A stretch of DNA of 64,000 nt from an uncultured Bilophila sp. (GTDB lineage Bacteria; Desulfobacterota; Desulfovibrionia; Desulfovibrionales; Desulfovibrionaceae). The stretch lies in NCBI GenBank assembly GCA_910585945.1, contig CAJUHZ010000007.1:36292-100291 (forward strand). The letters run 5' to 3'. The notes under the pieces were generated by a model, which ran no database searches, had not been told where the DNA came from, and saw only the letters and a program-made list of their open reading frames with translations. Below are positions 16,411 through 25,577 of this stretch, piece after piece. Numbering within the stretch: the first letter of the stretch is position 1; every line of letters starts with the position of its first letter. A program made the position numbers and the translations under genes.

Positions 16411-18135
16411 ATGATATTGTGCGAGCAAAAGAAAAATCTCCTGCTGTGCGTGACCACACTCCTTTCCATCGCCGCCCCGCTGGCAGGTCTCAGCATTTGT
16501 GTCGGGATTGCCGCCTTTTCCGTGACATGGCGCTGGTTTCCAATAGCGGATATGCTGCGGAGCGTTCTGCTTGACGCGGCTGTAGCCTGGTTTGCCATAG
16601 CGCTTCCTCTCGGGGCAGGCAGGATCTGGATCGGTGTGGCGTTTTTTCCACTACTGATTTCGGCCGTGGCAGCCATAGCGCATCTGCTGTGGTACGATGC
16701 GCCCATTTCCCCCTTTGCCGTGCTCTCCCTTTTTGAAACAAGCCCCGCCGAGTCCTTGGAATTTTTTCAGGATCACGCTTCCCTGCCGGCCGCGGCGACT
16801 TTTCTGGCAGGACTCGGGGTGGCATTTGCACTGCTGATCCGGGCCTGGCGGAAACTCCCGACCATGAAAGAACTAACCTTCAGGTTTCCCGGGTTGAAGC
16901 TGGGCATTCTCGCTTTCTGCCTGGTTGTGGCTGGCACAGCCCTGCACAAAGGGGATAGACTGCTCCGCTCGCATCACCTCTACCTGCTGGCTGACGGCCT
17001 GAGGGATTACGCCCATACGAGCAGAGCAGTCGAGCACATCCGGGCGAAGCGGGCGGGCTTTGCGCCTGCGGCCGTTGTCGCGCCGTCCGCGCGCGAGACC
17101 ACGCCTCGTGTCCATGTCTTTGTGATCGGTGAATCGGCCAACCGCAATCACCTTGCCCTGTACGGCTACCCGCGCGACACCACGCCGCACATTTCCGCCA
17201 TGCTGAGGCAGGATCGTCAGGCTGGCGGGCCGCCACAGGTATTCGCTTTCACGAACGTCATCAGTTCCGATACCCATACCATACCGAATTTGCGGGCCAT
17301 GTTCCTGTTCCAGGATTTGCGCACAGATGAAAATCCGCTTTCCAGCCCTTCCCTGCTCCAGCTTTTCAAAACGGCAGGCTTCAAAACATGGTGGCTTTCC
17401 AACCAGGTGACGACCCACAGCGCATTGAGCACTGCCCTGATCGCCAATGATGCCCATGTCACGCGCTATGTGAACACAGCCCGTGACGAGGGACGCAGCG
17501 CCAGCTATGATGAGGCGCTTCTTCCCGAACTTGATGTCGCGCTGGAGGATGCCGCGCCGCGCAAGGCTATTTTCCTGCACCTGCTGGGGTCACACCTGAC
17601 CTATGCGTTGCGGTATCCGCCGGAATTCAATTTTTTCACCGAAACAGGAGACATTCCCGACGCGCCGTGGCGCGGATCAAAAGAGAAAGGCTATATCAAT
17701 GCCTACGACAACTCAATCCGCTACACTGACGCCCTGCTGGCGTGCATTATCGCGAAAGTGGAGCGCTCTGGCGGCATAGCCTCCGTACTGTACGTTTCGG
17801 ATCATGGGCAGAAGGTGTACGATACGAGACCCGTGCGAGGTCAGGCGATCGAAAACCCGTCAAGGCACATGTTCGACGTGCCGTTTCTTCTCTGGTTTTC
17901 ACCGGCCTACCAAGCGCTGTATCCTGACGTTGTCGCAACCGCAGCCGCGCACAGAGACATCCCCTTCATTACCTCCCACTTCGCCCACGCCGCGGCTGAT
18001 CTGGCGCGGATTCGTTTCACCGGATTCCAGAGGGGAAAAAGCCTGTTTGCTCCGGAATATACCCCGCATGAACGGATTTTGCCGGGAAACAGGCCCTACG
18101 ATACTCTTGATGAGATCAGAGATAGATCTCATTAA
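16411..18135 (+). CDS. Phosphoethanolamine transferase-like membrane sulfatase-fold protein
   Basis: A 574-residue inner-membrane enzyme of the EptA/CptA group. Five or so N-terminal transmembrane segments are followed by a periplasmic alkaline-phosphatase-fold domain. Signatures are FVIGESANRNHLALYGYPRDTTPH (metal glutamate), SSDTHTIPNLRAM (threonine nucleophile region, closest to the CptA/EptC style HTxP), HLLGSHLTYALRYP and YVSDHGQKVYD (metal DH). It should move phosphoethanolamine from phosphatidylethanolamine to LPS core or lipid A. The frame extends to GTG 16333, but a dyad and promoter there favour ATG 16411. Acceptor specificity is unknown. Confidence 0.85.
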   Translation: MILCEQKKNLLLCVTTLLSIAAPLAGLSICVGIAAFSVTWRWFPIADMLRSVLLDAAVAWFAIALPLGAGRIWIGVAFFPLLISAVAAIAHLLWYDAPISPFAVLSLFETSPAESLEFFQDHASLPAAATFLAGLGVAFALLIRAWRKLPTMKELTFRFPGLKLGILAFCLVVAGTALHKGDRLLRSHHLYLLADGLRDYAHTSRAVEHIRAKRAGFAPAAVVAPSARETTPRVHVFVIGESANRNHLALYGYPRDTTPHISAMLRQDRQAGGPPQVFAFTNVISSDTHTIPNLRAMFLFQDLRTDENPLSSPSLLQLFKTAGFKTWWLSNQVTTHSALSTALIANDAHVTRYVNTARDEGRSASYDEALLPELDVALEDAAPRKAIFLHLLGSHLTYALRYPPEFNFFTETGDIPDAPWRGSKEKGYINAYDNSIRYTDALLACIIAKVERSGGIASVLYVSDHGQKVYDTRPVRGQAIENPSRHMFDVPFLLWFSPAYQALYPDVVATAAAHRDIPFITSHFAHAAADLARIRFTGFQRGKSLFAPEYTPHERILPGNRPYDTLDEIRDRSH

Positions 18136-18216
18136 CACACCCCGTGAAAAGACAATATTTTCCGGCCGGCAAAAAAATCCGGAGAAGCTGTCTTGAAAAC
18201 ATGCAGTCAGCTTTTG

Positions 18217-18268
18217 CCTTGCAATGCCGCCGGACGCAAAAAGGCGACGTTGCAGCAGGCGGATTAAT
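18217..18268 (+). repeat. R1 dispersed palindromic repeat, copy A
   Basis: Begins CCTTGCAATGCCGCCGGACG and ends GTTGCAGCAGGCGGATTAAT. TTGCAA...CG/CG...TTGCA arms flank a GGACGCAAAAAGG centre. It aligns along its length with copies at 20475, 39086, 40724 and 46750. It lies downstream of the phosphoethanolamine transferase gene. Confidence 0.75.
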
Positions 18269-18554
18269 GGGAATTGACCAAACGTCATTTCATAACAGCG
18301 TGCCCGGGAAATCCCGTTTCGACATGCCGGCCGCGCGAAAGCGGGCTGGCATATCCCATTCGTGCACAGGACTGCTCCAATCCTTGTTGAGAAGCGTCGG
18401 AAAGGATCAAGGACGACCAACAAGCCCCTCCAGACTGAGCGCTCCGGCTCGAAGTTCGGAGAACGGGCCGCAGGGGACAGACGGATAAAGACAGATCTGA
18501 ACTGCAAACGCCGCAAGAAAACCTGGGGACAAAGCGGGCCGTGCAATCCAACGC

Positions 18555-18583
18555 TTGACTACACTTGTAATCACAGGTAACAT
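18555..18583 (+). promoter_or_regulatory. Candidate promoter of ffh-rpsP
   Basis: TTGACT (18555-18560), a 17-bp spacer, and TAACAT (18578-18583), about 85 bases before the ffh ATG. Confidence 0.4.
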
Positions 18584-18667
18584 TTTTAGAATTGCGGAAC
18601 GGGAGTTTCCCGACGTGACGCCGGCGGCCTGCTGAAAGGCAAGACAACGGCATTTTCCGGAGAGATC

Positions 18668-20161
<1,494 letters not shown>

Positions 20162-20213
20162 CGCCTTCGGCCCGGTCTGACACAAGCAAACCCCAAAGAT
20201 CAGGAGAATCCAG

Positions 20214-20462
20214 ATGTCCGTCAAATTGAGACTGACCCGTATCGGAAGCAAAAAACGCGCCTTTTACCGTATTGTGGCCACCAACAGCGCTACCCGGCGC
20301 GACGGCCGCCCGCTGGAATTTCTCGGCTCCTACAATCCCCACGCCAAACCGGCCGAAGTGAAGCTTGACGCGGAAAAGGTGAAAAAATGGCTTGACCTGG
20401 GCGCGGAGCCTTCCGATACGGTCCGCTCGCTCATCAAGCACATGAACAAGGCCGAAGCTTAG
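20214..20462 (+). CDS. rpsP: 30S ribosomal protein S16
   Basis: 82 residues, the normal length. SVKLRLTRIGSKKRAFYRIV is the S16 signature; DGRPLEFLGSYNPH also fits. It binds 16S rRNA in the small subunit's body. AGGAG precedes ATG 20214. It normally heads rpsP-khpA-rimM-trmD-rplS; here an intergenic stretch of 438 bases with R1 copy C separates it from khpA. Confidence 0.97.
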   Translation: MSVKLRLTRIGSKKRAFYRIVATNSATRRDGRPLEFLGSYNPHAKPAEVKLDAEKVKKWLDLGAEPSDTVRSLIKHMNKAEA

Positions 20463-20474
20463 AGTCAGCCCTCA

Positions 20475-20524
20475 TTGATCCGCCTGCTGCAAAGTCGTCT
20501 TTTTTGCTCGGCGGTGTTGCAAGG
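20475..20524 (-). repeat. R1 dispersed palindromic repeat, copy C
   Basis: On the minus strand it starts CCTTGCAACACCGCCGAGCA and ends TTGCAGCAGGCGGATCAA, matching copy A at most positions. It lies just after rpsP. Confidence 0.75.
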
Positions 20525-20587
20525 CCAGCATTGACCTTAGGGTCTGTTCAATACAGCTTTGCTCAATGTTTGCCCTGCGTCTTGCCC

Positions 20588-20618
20588 GCCCCAAAAACTC
20601 GGCTTTTCGTGGACGGCG
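20588..20618. repeat. R2-like imperfect palindrome
   Basis: Core CCAAAAACTCGGCTTTTCG followed by TGGACGGCG. It resembles cores at 10321, 13682, 28518, 33264 and 41451, but alignment by eye is loose. Confidence 0.35.
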
Positions 20619-20900
20619 TTTTAATGAGGTCTGACCCTAGTATTTGATTGCAAAACAGTTCACGCGCCTCTGTGCGAGAGTTGTCTTGCAACCAGATGTC
20701 AGGGGATCACGCGTCGCGGTAAGCAAAATGTTTGAACGTCCTTGCCGTCTGCAAGGATGAGCGTGGGTGTTGCCGGCCGTATCGGGCATATGGTTCCGAT
20801 ACGGTTTCCGGCTGCGCCGCTTTGCGGCGTTCCGGTCTTCGTGCCGAGCCTCCGCACAGCCATGATTGAAAGCGGCACGGTAGAGACGGGAGACGAAAGC

Positions 20901-21131
20901 ATGAAAGATCTCGTTGAATTTATCGCCAAGTCCTTGGCGGACAAACCTGAAGAGGTGGAAGTCCGCGAGGTGGAGGGCGATCAGGTTCGCGTGCTGGAAC
21001 TGCGTGTGGCCAAGGAAGATCTGGGGAAAATCATCGGCAAGCAGGGGCGCACGGCCCGTGCCTTGCGTACAATTGTCAGTGCGGCGTCCGCCAAGGCGCA
21101 AACGCGGCTTCTGCTTGAAATCCAGGAATAA
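20901..21131 (+). CDS. khpA: KH-domain RNA-binding protein KhpA
   Basis: 76 residues. A single KH domain with the GKIIGKQGRTARALRTIV loop, the family's RNA-contact GxxG. It binds RNA, usually with KhpB, and sits in its conserved place before rimM. ATG at 20901 follows GGGAG; the frame extends upstream to 20742, but that part has no similarity. It ends one base before the earliest possible rimM start codon. Confidence 0.94.
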   Translation: MKDLVEFIAKSLADKPEEVEVREVEGDQVRVLELRVAKEDLGKIIGKQGRTARALRTIVSAASAKAQTRLLLEIQE

Positions 21132-21137
21132 TTGCTC

Positions 21138-21668
21138 GTGGTGAACGAACGTCTGGTGGAACTTGGCGTGGTTGGGCGGCCGCACGGCATCAGAGGTGAA
21201 GTGCGGCTGACATGGTACGCCGACTCGCTGGACCTCCTGCAGGGCGCGGTTTTGCTCAAAGCGGGCGACTTGCCGCCGCGCCGCGTTGAAGTGCGCTCCG
21301 TGCGGACCTCCGGGGCTGTTCCCCTTGTCCTGTTTGCGGGAGTTGCGGATCGCTCCGCTGCCGAGACCTTACGCGGACAGAGCGTGCTTGTTCCTGAATC
21401 CGCTCTACCGGAATGTGCCGGAGATGAAGTTTATCTGCATGAACTGATCGGGTTCACTGTGCGGCTCGACGCAACGGGCGAACCCCTTGGCGTGCTCGCC
21501 CATGTCGATTTTTATGGCGAGCAGGAGCTGTGGGTTATCAGCACGCCTGAGGGACGGGAAGTGTATCTTCCCGCCGTGCCCGAATTTGTAGCTGATATTG
21601 ATTGTACGGTAAAAGAGATCTGTATTACCCCCCCGGAAGGTCTCCTGGAACTGTACCTCCAGGATTGA
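21138..21668 (+). CDS. rimM: Ribosome maturation factor RimM
   Basis: 176 residues. The N-terminal RimM domain carries LGVVGRPHGIRGEVRL, and the C-terminal PRC-barrel has VDFYGEQELWVIS and YLPAVPEFV. It binds S19 and assists maturation of the 30S head. Start codons TTG 21132, GTG 21138 and GTG 21141 are all possible; GTG 21138 has the best spacing (9) from AGGAA. The usual next genes trmD and rplS do not follow; lysS does. Confidence 0.94.
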   Translation: MVNERLVELGVVGRPHGIRGEVRLTWYADSLDLLQGAVLLKAGDLPPRRVEVRSVRTSGAVPLVLFAGVADRSAAETLRGQSVLVPESALPECAGDEVYLHELIGFTVRLDATGEPLGVLAHVDFYGEQELWVISTPEGREVYLPAVPEFVADIDCTVKEICITPPEGLLELYLQD

Positions 21669-21943
21669 CCACCATGCTGTCGTCCCTGCAAACAGCCTTT
21701 TCCGAAAGAATATGAAGGGCAGACAAAGGTTCAGCCTTTGTGACGCCTGCTGCCGGATTTTCGTTTCCCCCATTCAAGAAAAATGCTCCGGAGCCGCGCC
21801 CGTTCTTGACGGCGTAAGGCAATTGGTCTACGCCTTAGCGGATGTAAGCCCGGCCGCGTCAGACACGCGGAACTCCCCGTCGAGGGGGAACCGGGACGCG
21901 CGCCCAGCGCCTGTTCCACGGCACGTCATGATGGAGACCTCCC

Positions 21944-23524
21944 TTGAGCGACCAGAACCCGAAACACAAGCCGGTCAAGTTGTCGACCAAGTCCGCTCAC
22001 GCGGGCTACTTCATGCCCATGCTTCAAAGCCTCGCCGACAAGGATGAGCTGAACGAAGTCGTCAAAAACTGCGTCATCAAATCCTGTGAACTGCTGGAGG
22101 CCGGCATTCCCCTGCACCCGGACGGCTTCATCAAGGAGCATGACGCAGGCGTGCTGCGTGCAGAGTTCGAAGCATACAGCGCTGATGAACTCGCCGACAT
22201 GGACGAAAGCTTCACCTGCGCGGGCCGTATCGTGTCGCACCGTTCTTTCGGGAAAGTCGCCTTCTTTCACATCATGGACCGGACAGGGCGCATTCAATGC
22301 TACGCTTCGCGCGAGCACATGGGAGCCGAAGCATACACTGTTTTCAAAAAATTCGATATCGGCGATATCGTGGGGGTTTGCGGCAAGCTGTTCCGCACCA
22401 AAACGGGCGAGCTGACACTTGCCTGCGAAAGCGTGACGCTGTTGAGCAAATCGTTCCGTTCCCTGCCTGAAAAGCACAACGGCCTAACCAATGTGGAAAT
22501 TCGCTATCGCCAGCGTTATCTTGATCTTATCGTGAACCCGAAGGTCCGGGAAATTTTCCGCAAACGCAGCAAGATCATCCGCGAATTCCGCTGGTTTCTG
22601 GAAGAGCGCGGCTTTGTGGAAGTGGAAACGCCCATGCTGCACCCCATTGCGGGAGGAGCGGCGGCCCGCCCTTTCATCACGCACCACAACGCGCTCGACA
22701 TGCAGTTGTACATGCGCATCGCGCCCGAGCTGTATCTCAAGCGGCTGCTTGTGGGGGGCTTTGAGAAGGTTTTTGAAATCAACCGCAATTTCCGCAACGA
22801 AGGCATTTCCGTCCGGCACAACCCGGAATTCACCATGTGCGAATTCTACTGGGCGTACGCCACCTTCCGGGATCTCATGGATCTTACCGAGGATCTGTTC
22901 GGCCATATCGCACGAGAAGTCTGCAAAAGCACCAAGATTCCCTATCAGGGCAAGGAAATCGACCTCACCCCCGGAACATGGCAGCGCCTGACCTTTCACG
23001 AATCGCTGGAAAAAATCGGCGGGCACGCGCCAGAATTTTATAACGACTTCAACAGCGTTCTCGCATATGTGCGGGAACGGGGAGAAAAGGTGCTCACTAC
23101 CGATAAACTGGGCAAACTCCAGGCCAAACTGTTTGATCTGGATGTGGAACCCAAACTGATCCAGCCGACGTTCATCTATCATTATCCCACTGAAATATCG
23201 CCGCTTTCCCGCCGCAACAAGGAAAATCCGGAGTTGACCGATCGCTTTGAACTCTTCATCGCCGGTCGGGAAATGGGCAACGCCTTTTCCGAACTCAACG
23301 ATCCCGTGGATCAGAGAATGCGTTTTGAGGAACAGGTCCGGGAAAAGGAAGCCGGGGACGATGAGGCATGCGCCATGGACGAAGACTACCTGCGGGCGCT
23401 GGAATACGGTATGCCCCCGGCTGCCGGAGAGGGTATCGGCATTGACCGCCTGGTGATGCTGCTTACCGATTCGGCCTCCATTCGGGAAGTCATCTTCTTC
23501 CCCCTGCTCAAAAACGAGAACTGA
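21944..23524 (+). CDS. lysS: Lysyl-tRNA synthetase, class II
   Basis: 526 residues. It charges tRNA-Lys in the cytoplasm. An OB-fold anticodon-binding domain (AGRIVSHRSFGKVAFFHIMD) precedes the class II core: motif 1 around FLEERGFVEVETPML, motif 2 FRNEGISVRHNPEFTMCEFY, and motif 3 GEGIGIDRLVMLLT. The start is TTG 21944 with GGAG 7 bases upstream, an uncommon codon for this gene. An N-terminal stretch of about 50 residues before the OB fold is longer in charge-rich helix than I expect but not odd. Between rimM and lysS lie 275 bases with small hairpins (for example ACAAAGG/CCTTTGT at 21724-21742). Confidence 0.96.
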   Translation: MSDQNPKHKPVKLSTKSAHAGYFMPMLQSLADKDELNEVVKNCVIKSCELLEAGIPLHPDGFIKEHDAGVLRAEFEAYSADELADMDESFTCAGRIVSHRSFGKVAFFHIMDRTGRIQCYASREHMGAEAYTVFKKFDIGDIVGVCGKLFRTKTGELTLACESVTLLSKSFRSLPEKHNGLTNVEIRYRQRYLDLIVNPKVREIFRKRSKIIREFRWFLEERGFVEVETPMLHPIAGGAAARPFITHHNALDMQLYMRIAPELYLKRLLVGGFEKVFEINRNFRNEGISVRHNPEFTMCEFYWAYATFRDLMDLTEDLFGHIAREVCKSTKIPYQGKEIDLTPGTWQRLTFHESLEKIGGHAPEFYNDFNSVLAYVRERGEKVLTTDKLGKLQAKLFDLDVEPKLIQPTFIYHYPTEISPLSRRNKENPELTDRFELFIAGREMGNAFSELNDPVDQRMRFEEQVREKEAGDDEACAMDEDYLRALEYGMPPAAGEGIGIDRLVMLLTDSASIREVIFFPLLKNEN

Positions 23525-23575
23525 GTCAGCCCCGCCCTGCCGCGCGGCCACTCCCCATTTGCAAAACCGGAAACC

Positions 23576-24850
23576 ATGCGATTTGAAGCCTTCATCGCCT
23601 TGCGCTACCTAGCTGGACGCCGTAAACAGGCGTTCATCTACCTGATTTCTCTCATATCGGTGCTTGGCGTATCCATCGGAGTCGCGGCGCTTGTCATCGT
23701 GCTCGGAGTGTACAACGGCTTCACAACCGATATCAGGGAAAAAATCCTCGGCGCCAACGCACATATCATCCTTACCGGGCAGGCTCTCTCCGCGCCGGAT
23801 CTCGCTGCCCCACAGGGCGACTCCGCAAATGTCTCAAGCGGGCTTGCAACCACTCTTGACCGCATTGAAGCAGTTCCCGGCGTGGTGGGGGCAACGCCCT
23901 TTTTGTATACCGAGGGCATGCTCTCCTCGCCACGCGGGGTGAAAGGCGTGGTGCTGCGCGGAATTGATCCGTCCACGGCTCCCAATGTTCTTTCCATACT
24001 CGGCACATTGAGCAGCGGCAATGTCGCGGATCTTGATCCGCAAAGCCCCGGGGCGCTCCCTGGCGTCATTGTCGGGAGAGAACTCGCGTTGCGGCTCGGA
24101 CTTGTGCCCGGAAGCCGGGTCAACCTGCTTTCGCCCGCGGGACAGAAAACAGCCGCTGGCTTCCAGCCCCGCATCCGCCCCTTTCGGGTGGCTGGCGTGT
24201 TCCAAACCGGGATGTACGAGTACGACTCCTCCCTCGGCTTTATTTCTCTGAACGCCGGCCGCGACCTCCTTGCGCTCCCCGAAGGACGCATTTCCGGCGT
24301 AGAGGTCACGGTAAAAAACGTTTACGAAGCTGACAAGATAGCCGATGCCATTGAACGGGAACTCGGCTCCGGCATCATTGCGCGCCACTGGATGGAAATG
24401 AACGCCAACCTGTTCGCCGCGCTCAAGCTGGAAAGAATCGGCATGTTCATCGTCCTTGCCATGGTCGTGCTGGTAGGATCCTTTTCCATTGTCACCACGC
24501 TTGTCATGCTTGTCATGGAAAAAACCCGCGATATCGCCATCCTCAAATCCATGGGGGCGACGCGATCCATGATCCGTCGGGTGTTCATCCTCCAGGGCGT
24601 GATCATCGGCGCGGTGGGCACGCTGCTCGGCTACGCGCTTGGCATCGGCATCGCGCTTCTTCTGCAGCGGTATCAGTTTATCAAGCTGCCGCCCGGCGTA
24701 TACACGCTGGATCACCTGCCCGTGTTGCTGAATTGGACAGATATCGGTCTCGTCGGAGCTTCGGCCATGTTGCTCTGTTTTCTCGCCACGCTTTATCCGG
24801 CCGGGCAGGCCGCCGGGCTTGTTCCCGCCGAAGCGCTTCGCTATGAATGA
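23576..24850 (+). CDS. lolC: Lipoprotein-releasing ABC transporter permease (LolC/LolE)
   Basis: 424 residues with one N-terminal transmembrane helix, a large periplasmic domain (about 45-270) and three C-terminal helices, the MacB/LolCE layout. ALRYLAGRRKQAFIYLISLIS and MEKTRDIAILKSMGATRSMIRRVF (coupling helix) are diagnostic. With LolD it extracts mature lipoproteins from the inner membrane for LolA. Only one permease gene is present, so the transporter is probably a homodimer, as known from LolF-type systems. It overlaps lolD by 8 bases. Confidence 0.94.
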   Translation: MRFEAFIALRYLAGRRKQAFIYLISLISVLGVSIGVAALVIVLGVYNGFTTDIREKILGANAHIILTGQALSAPDLAAPQGDSANVSSGLATTLDRIEAVPGVVGATPFLYTEGMLSSPRGVKGVVLRGIDPSTAPNVLSILGTLSSGNVADLDPQSPGALPGVIVGRELALRLGLVPGSRVNLLSPAGQKTAAGFQPRIRPFRVAGVFQTGMYEYDSSLGFISLNAGRDLLALPEGRISGVEVTVKNVYEADKIADAIERELGSGIIARHWMEMNANLFAALKLERIGMFIVLAMVVLVGSFSIVTTLVMLVMEKTRDIAILKSMGATRSMIRRVFILQGVIIGAVGTLLGYALGIGIALLLQRYQFIKLPPGVYTLDHLPVLLNWTDIGLVGASAMLLCFLATLYPAGQAAGLVPAEALRYE

Positions 24851-25577
24851 CGCTGTAAAAAGCCCTACCCCGCCGCAATACGAACTTGTCAGGGTAACCA
24901 AAACCTGCGATGGTCCGGCAGAGCGCATCACTATCCTGAAGGGAGTGAACCTCACGATCCATTCGGGCGAGTCCATCGCCATTGTTGGCGCCTCCGGATC
25001 GGGCAAATCCACGTTGCTCCACCTGCTTGGCGCGCTGGATACGCCTACCGACGGCAGTCTCCTGTTCGAGGGAGAAAGCCTGCCGGACTTCAGCGAAGAA
25101 AAAAAGGCGAGGTTCCGTAACCGCAGACTTGGCTTTGTTTTTCAGTTTCACCATCTGCTGCCCGAATTTTCCACCGAGGAAAATGTTGCCATGCAGGCCA
25201 TGATTGCAGGCATGCCCCGGCGCAAGGCCCTGCCTCTGGCCCGTGCGGCGTTGGAACGTGTGGGTCTTGCGGACAGACGGACGCACCGTGTGGTCACGCT
25301 CTCCGGAGGAGAACGCCAGCGGGCGGCCATTGCCCGTGCCGTCCTCCTTGAGCCTTCCGTACTTCTGGCCGATGAACCTACCGGGAACCTGGACGAAAAA
25401 ACCGGACGGACGGTGCTCGATCTGCTCCTTGAACTGAACCGTGCGCTCGGGATGACTCTCGTTGTGGTCACGCACAACCGCGATATGGCGAAAACCCTGG
25501 GGCGTTGCCTCGAATTGCGATCCGGAGAACTATATGAAGAGATCCGTGTTCACGCTTCTTGTCCTGGCGCTGTGTAG
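24843..25577 (+). CDS. lolD: Lipoprotein-releasing ABC transporter ATPase LolD
   Basis: 244 residues. Walker A GASGSGKST, Q-loop FVFQFHHLLPEF, signature LSGGERQRAAIARA, Walker B VLLADEPTGNLD and switch histidine VVVTHN are all intact. It powers LolC/E. ATG 24843 lies within the permease 3' end. Its own end overlaps the bamA signal-peptide codons by 44 bases, so lolC-lolD-bamA is one tightly coupled outer-membrane-biogenesis unit. Confidence 0.95.
   Translation: MNDAVKSPTPPQYELVRVTKTCDGPAERITILKGVNLTIHSGESIAIVGASGSGKSTLLHLLGALDTPTDGSLLFEGESLPDFSEEKKARFRNRRLGFVFQFHHLLPEFSTEENVAMQAMIAGMPRRKALPLARAALERVGLADRRTHRVVTLSGGERQRAAIARAVLLEPSVLLADEPTGNLDEKTGRTVLDLLLELNRALGMTLVVVTHNRDMAKTLGRCLELRSGELYEEIRVHASCPGAV

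Larger units (their letters stand above)
18136..18667. other. Intergenic region with R1 repeat copy A and ffh promoter
   Basis: No gene is supported in these 532 bases. They contain R1 copy A (18217-18268), a TCATTTCATAA motif at 18285-18295 like those at 10255 and 41393, GC-rich inverted repeats around 18301-18352, and the ffh promoter candidate. I looked for the SRP RNA apical motif here and did not find it. Confidence 0.5.
20463..20900. other. Intergenic region with R1 copy C and an R2-like element
   Basis: No gene is supported. It contains R1 copy C in minus orientation (20475-20524), then a CTTAGGGTC...GACCCTAG inverted repeat (about 20536-20640). That repeat encloses an R2-like palindrome (20588-20618). 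The remaining 250 bases before khpA show nothing specific. Confidence 0.45.

Noticed and set aside
18136..18667. SRP (4.5S) RNA upstream of ffh
   Set aside because: The conserved apical GGAAGCAGCC-type motif was not found on reading this strand; the GC-rich inverted repeats here match no RNA I know.
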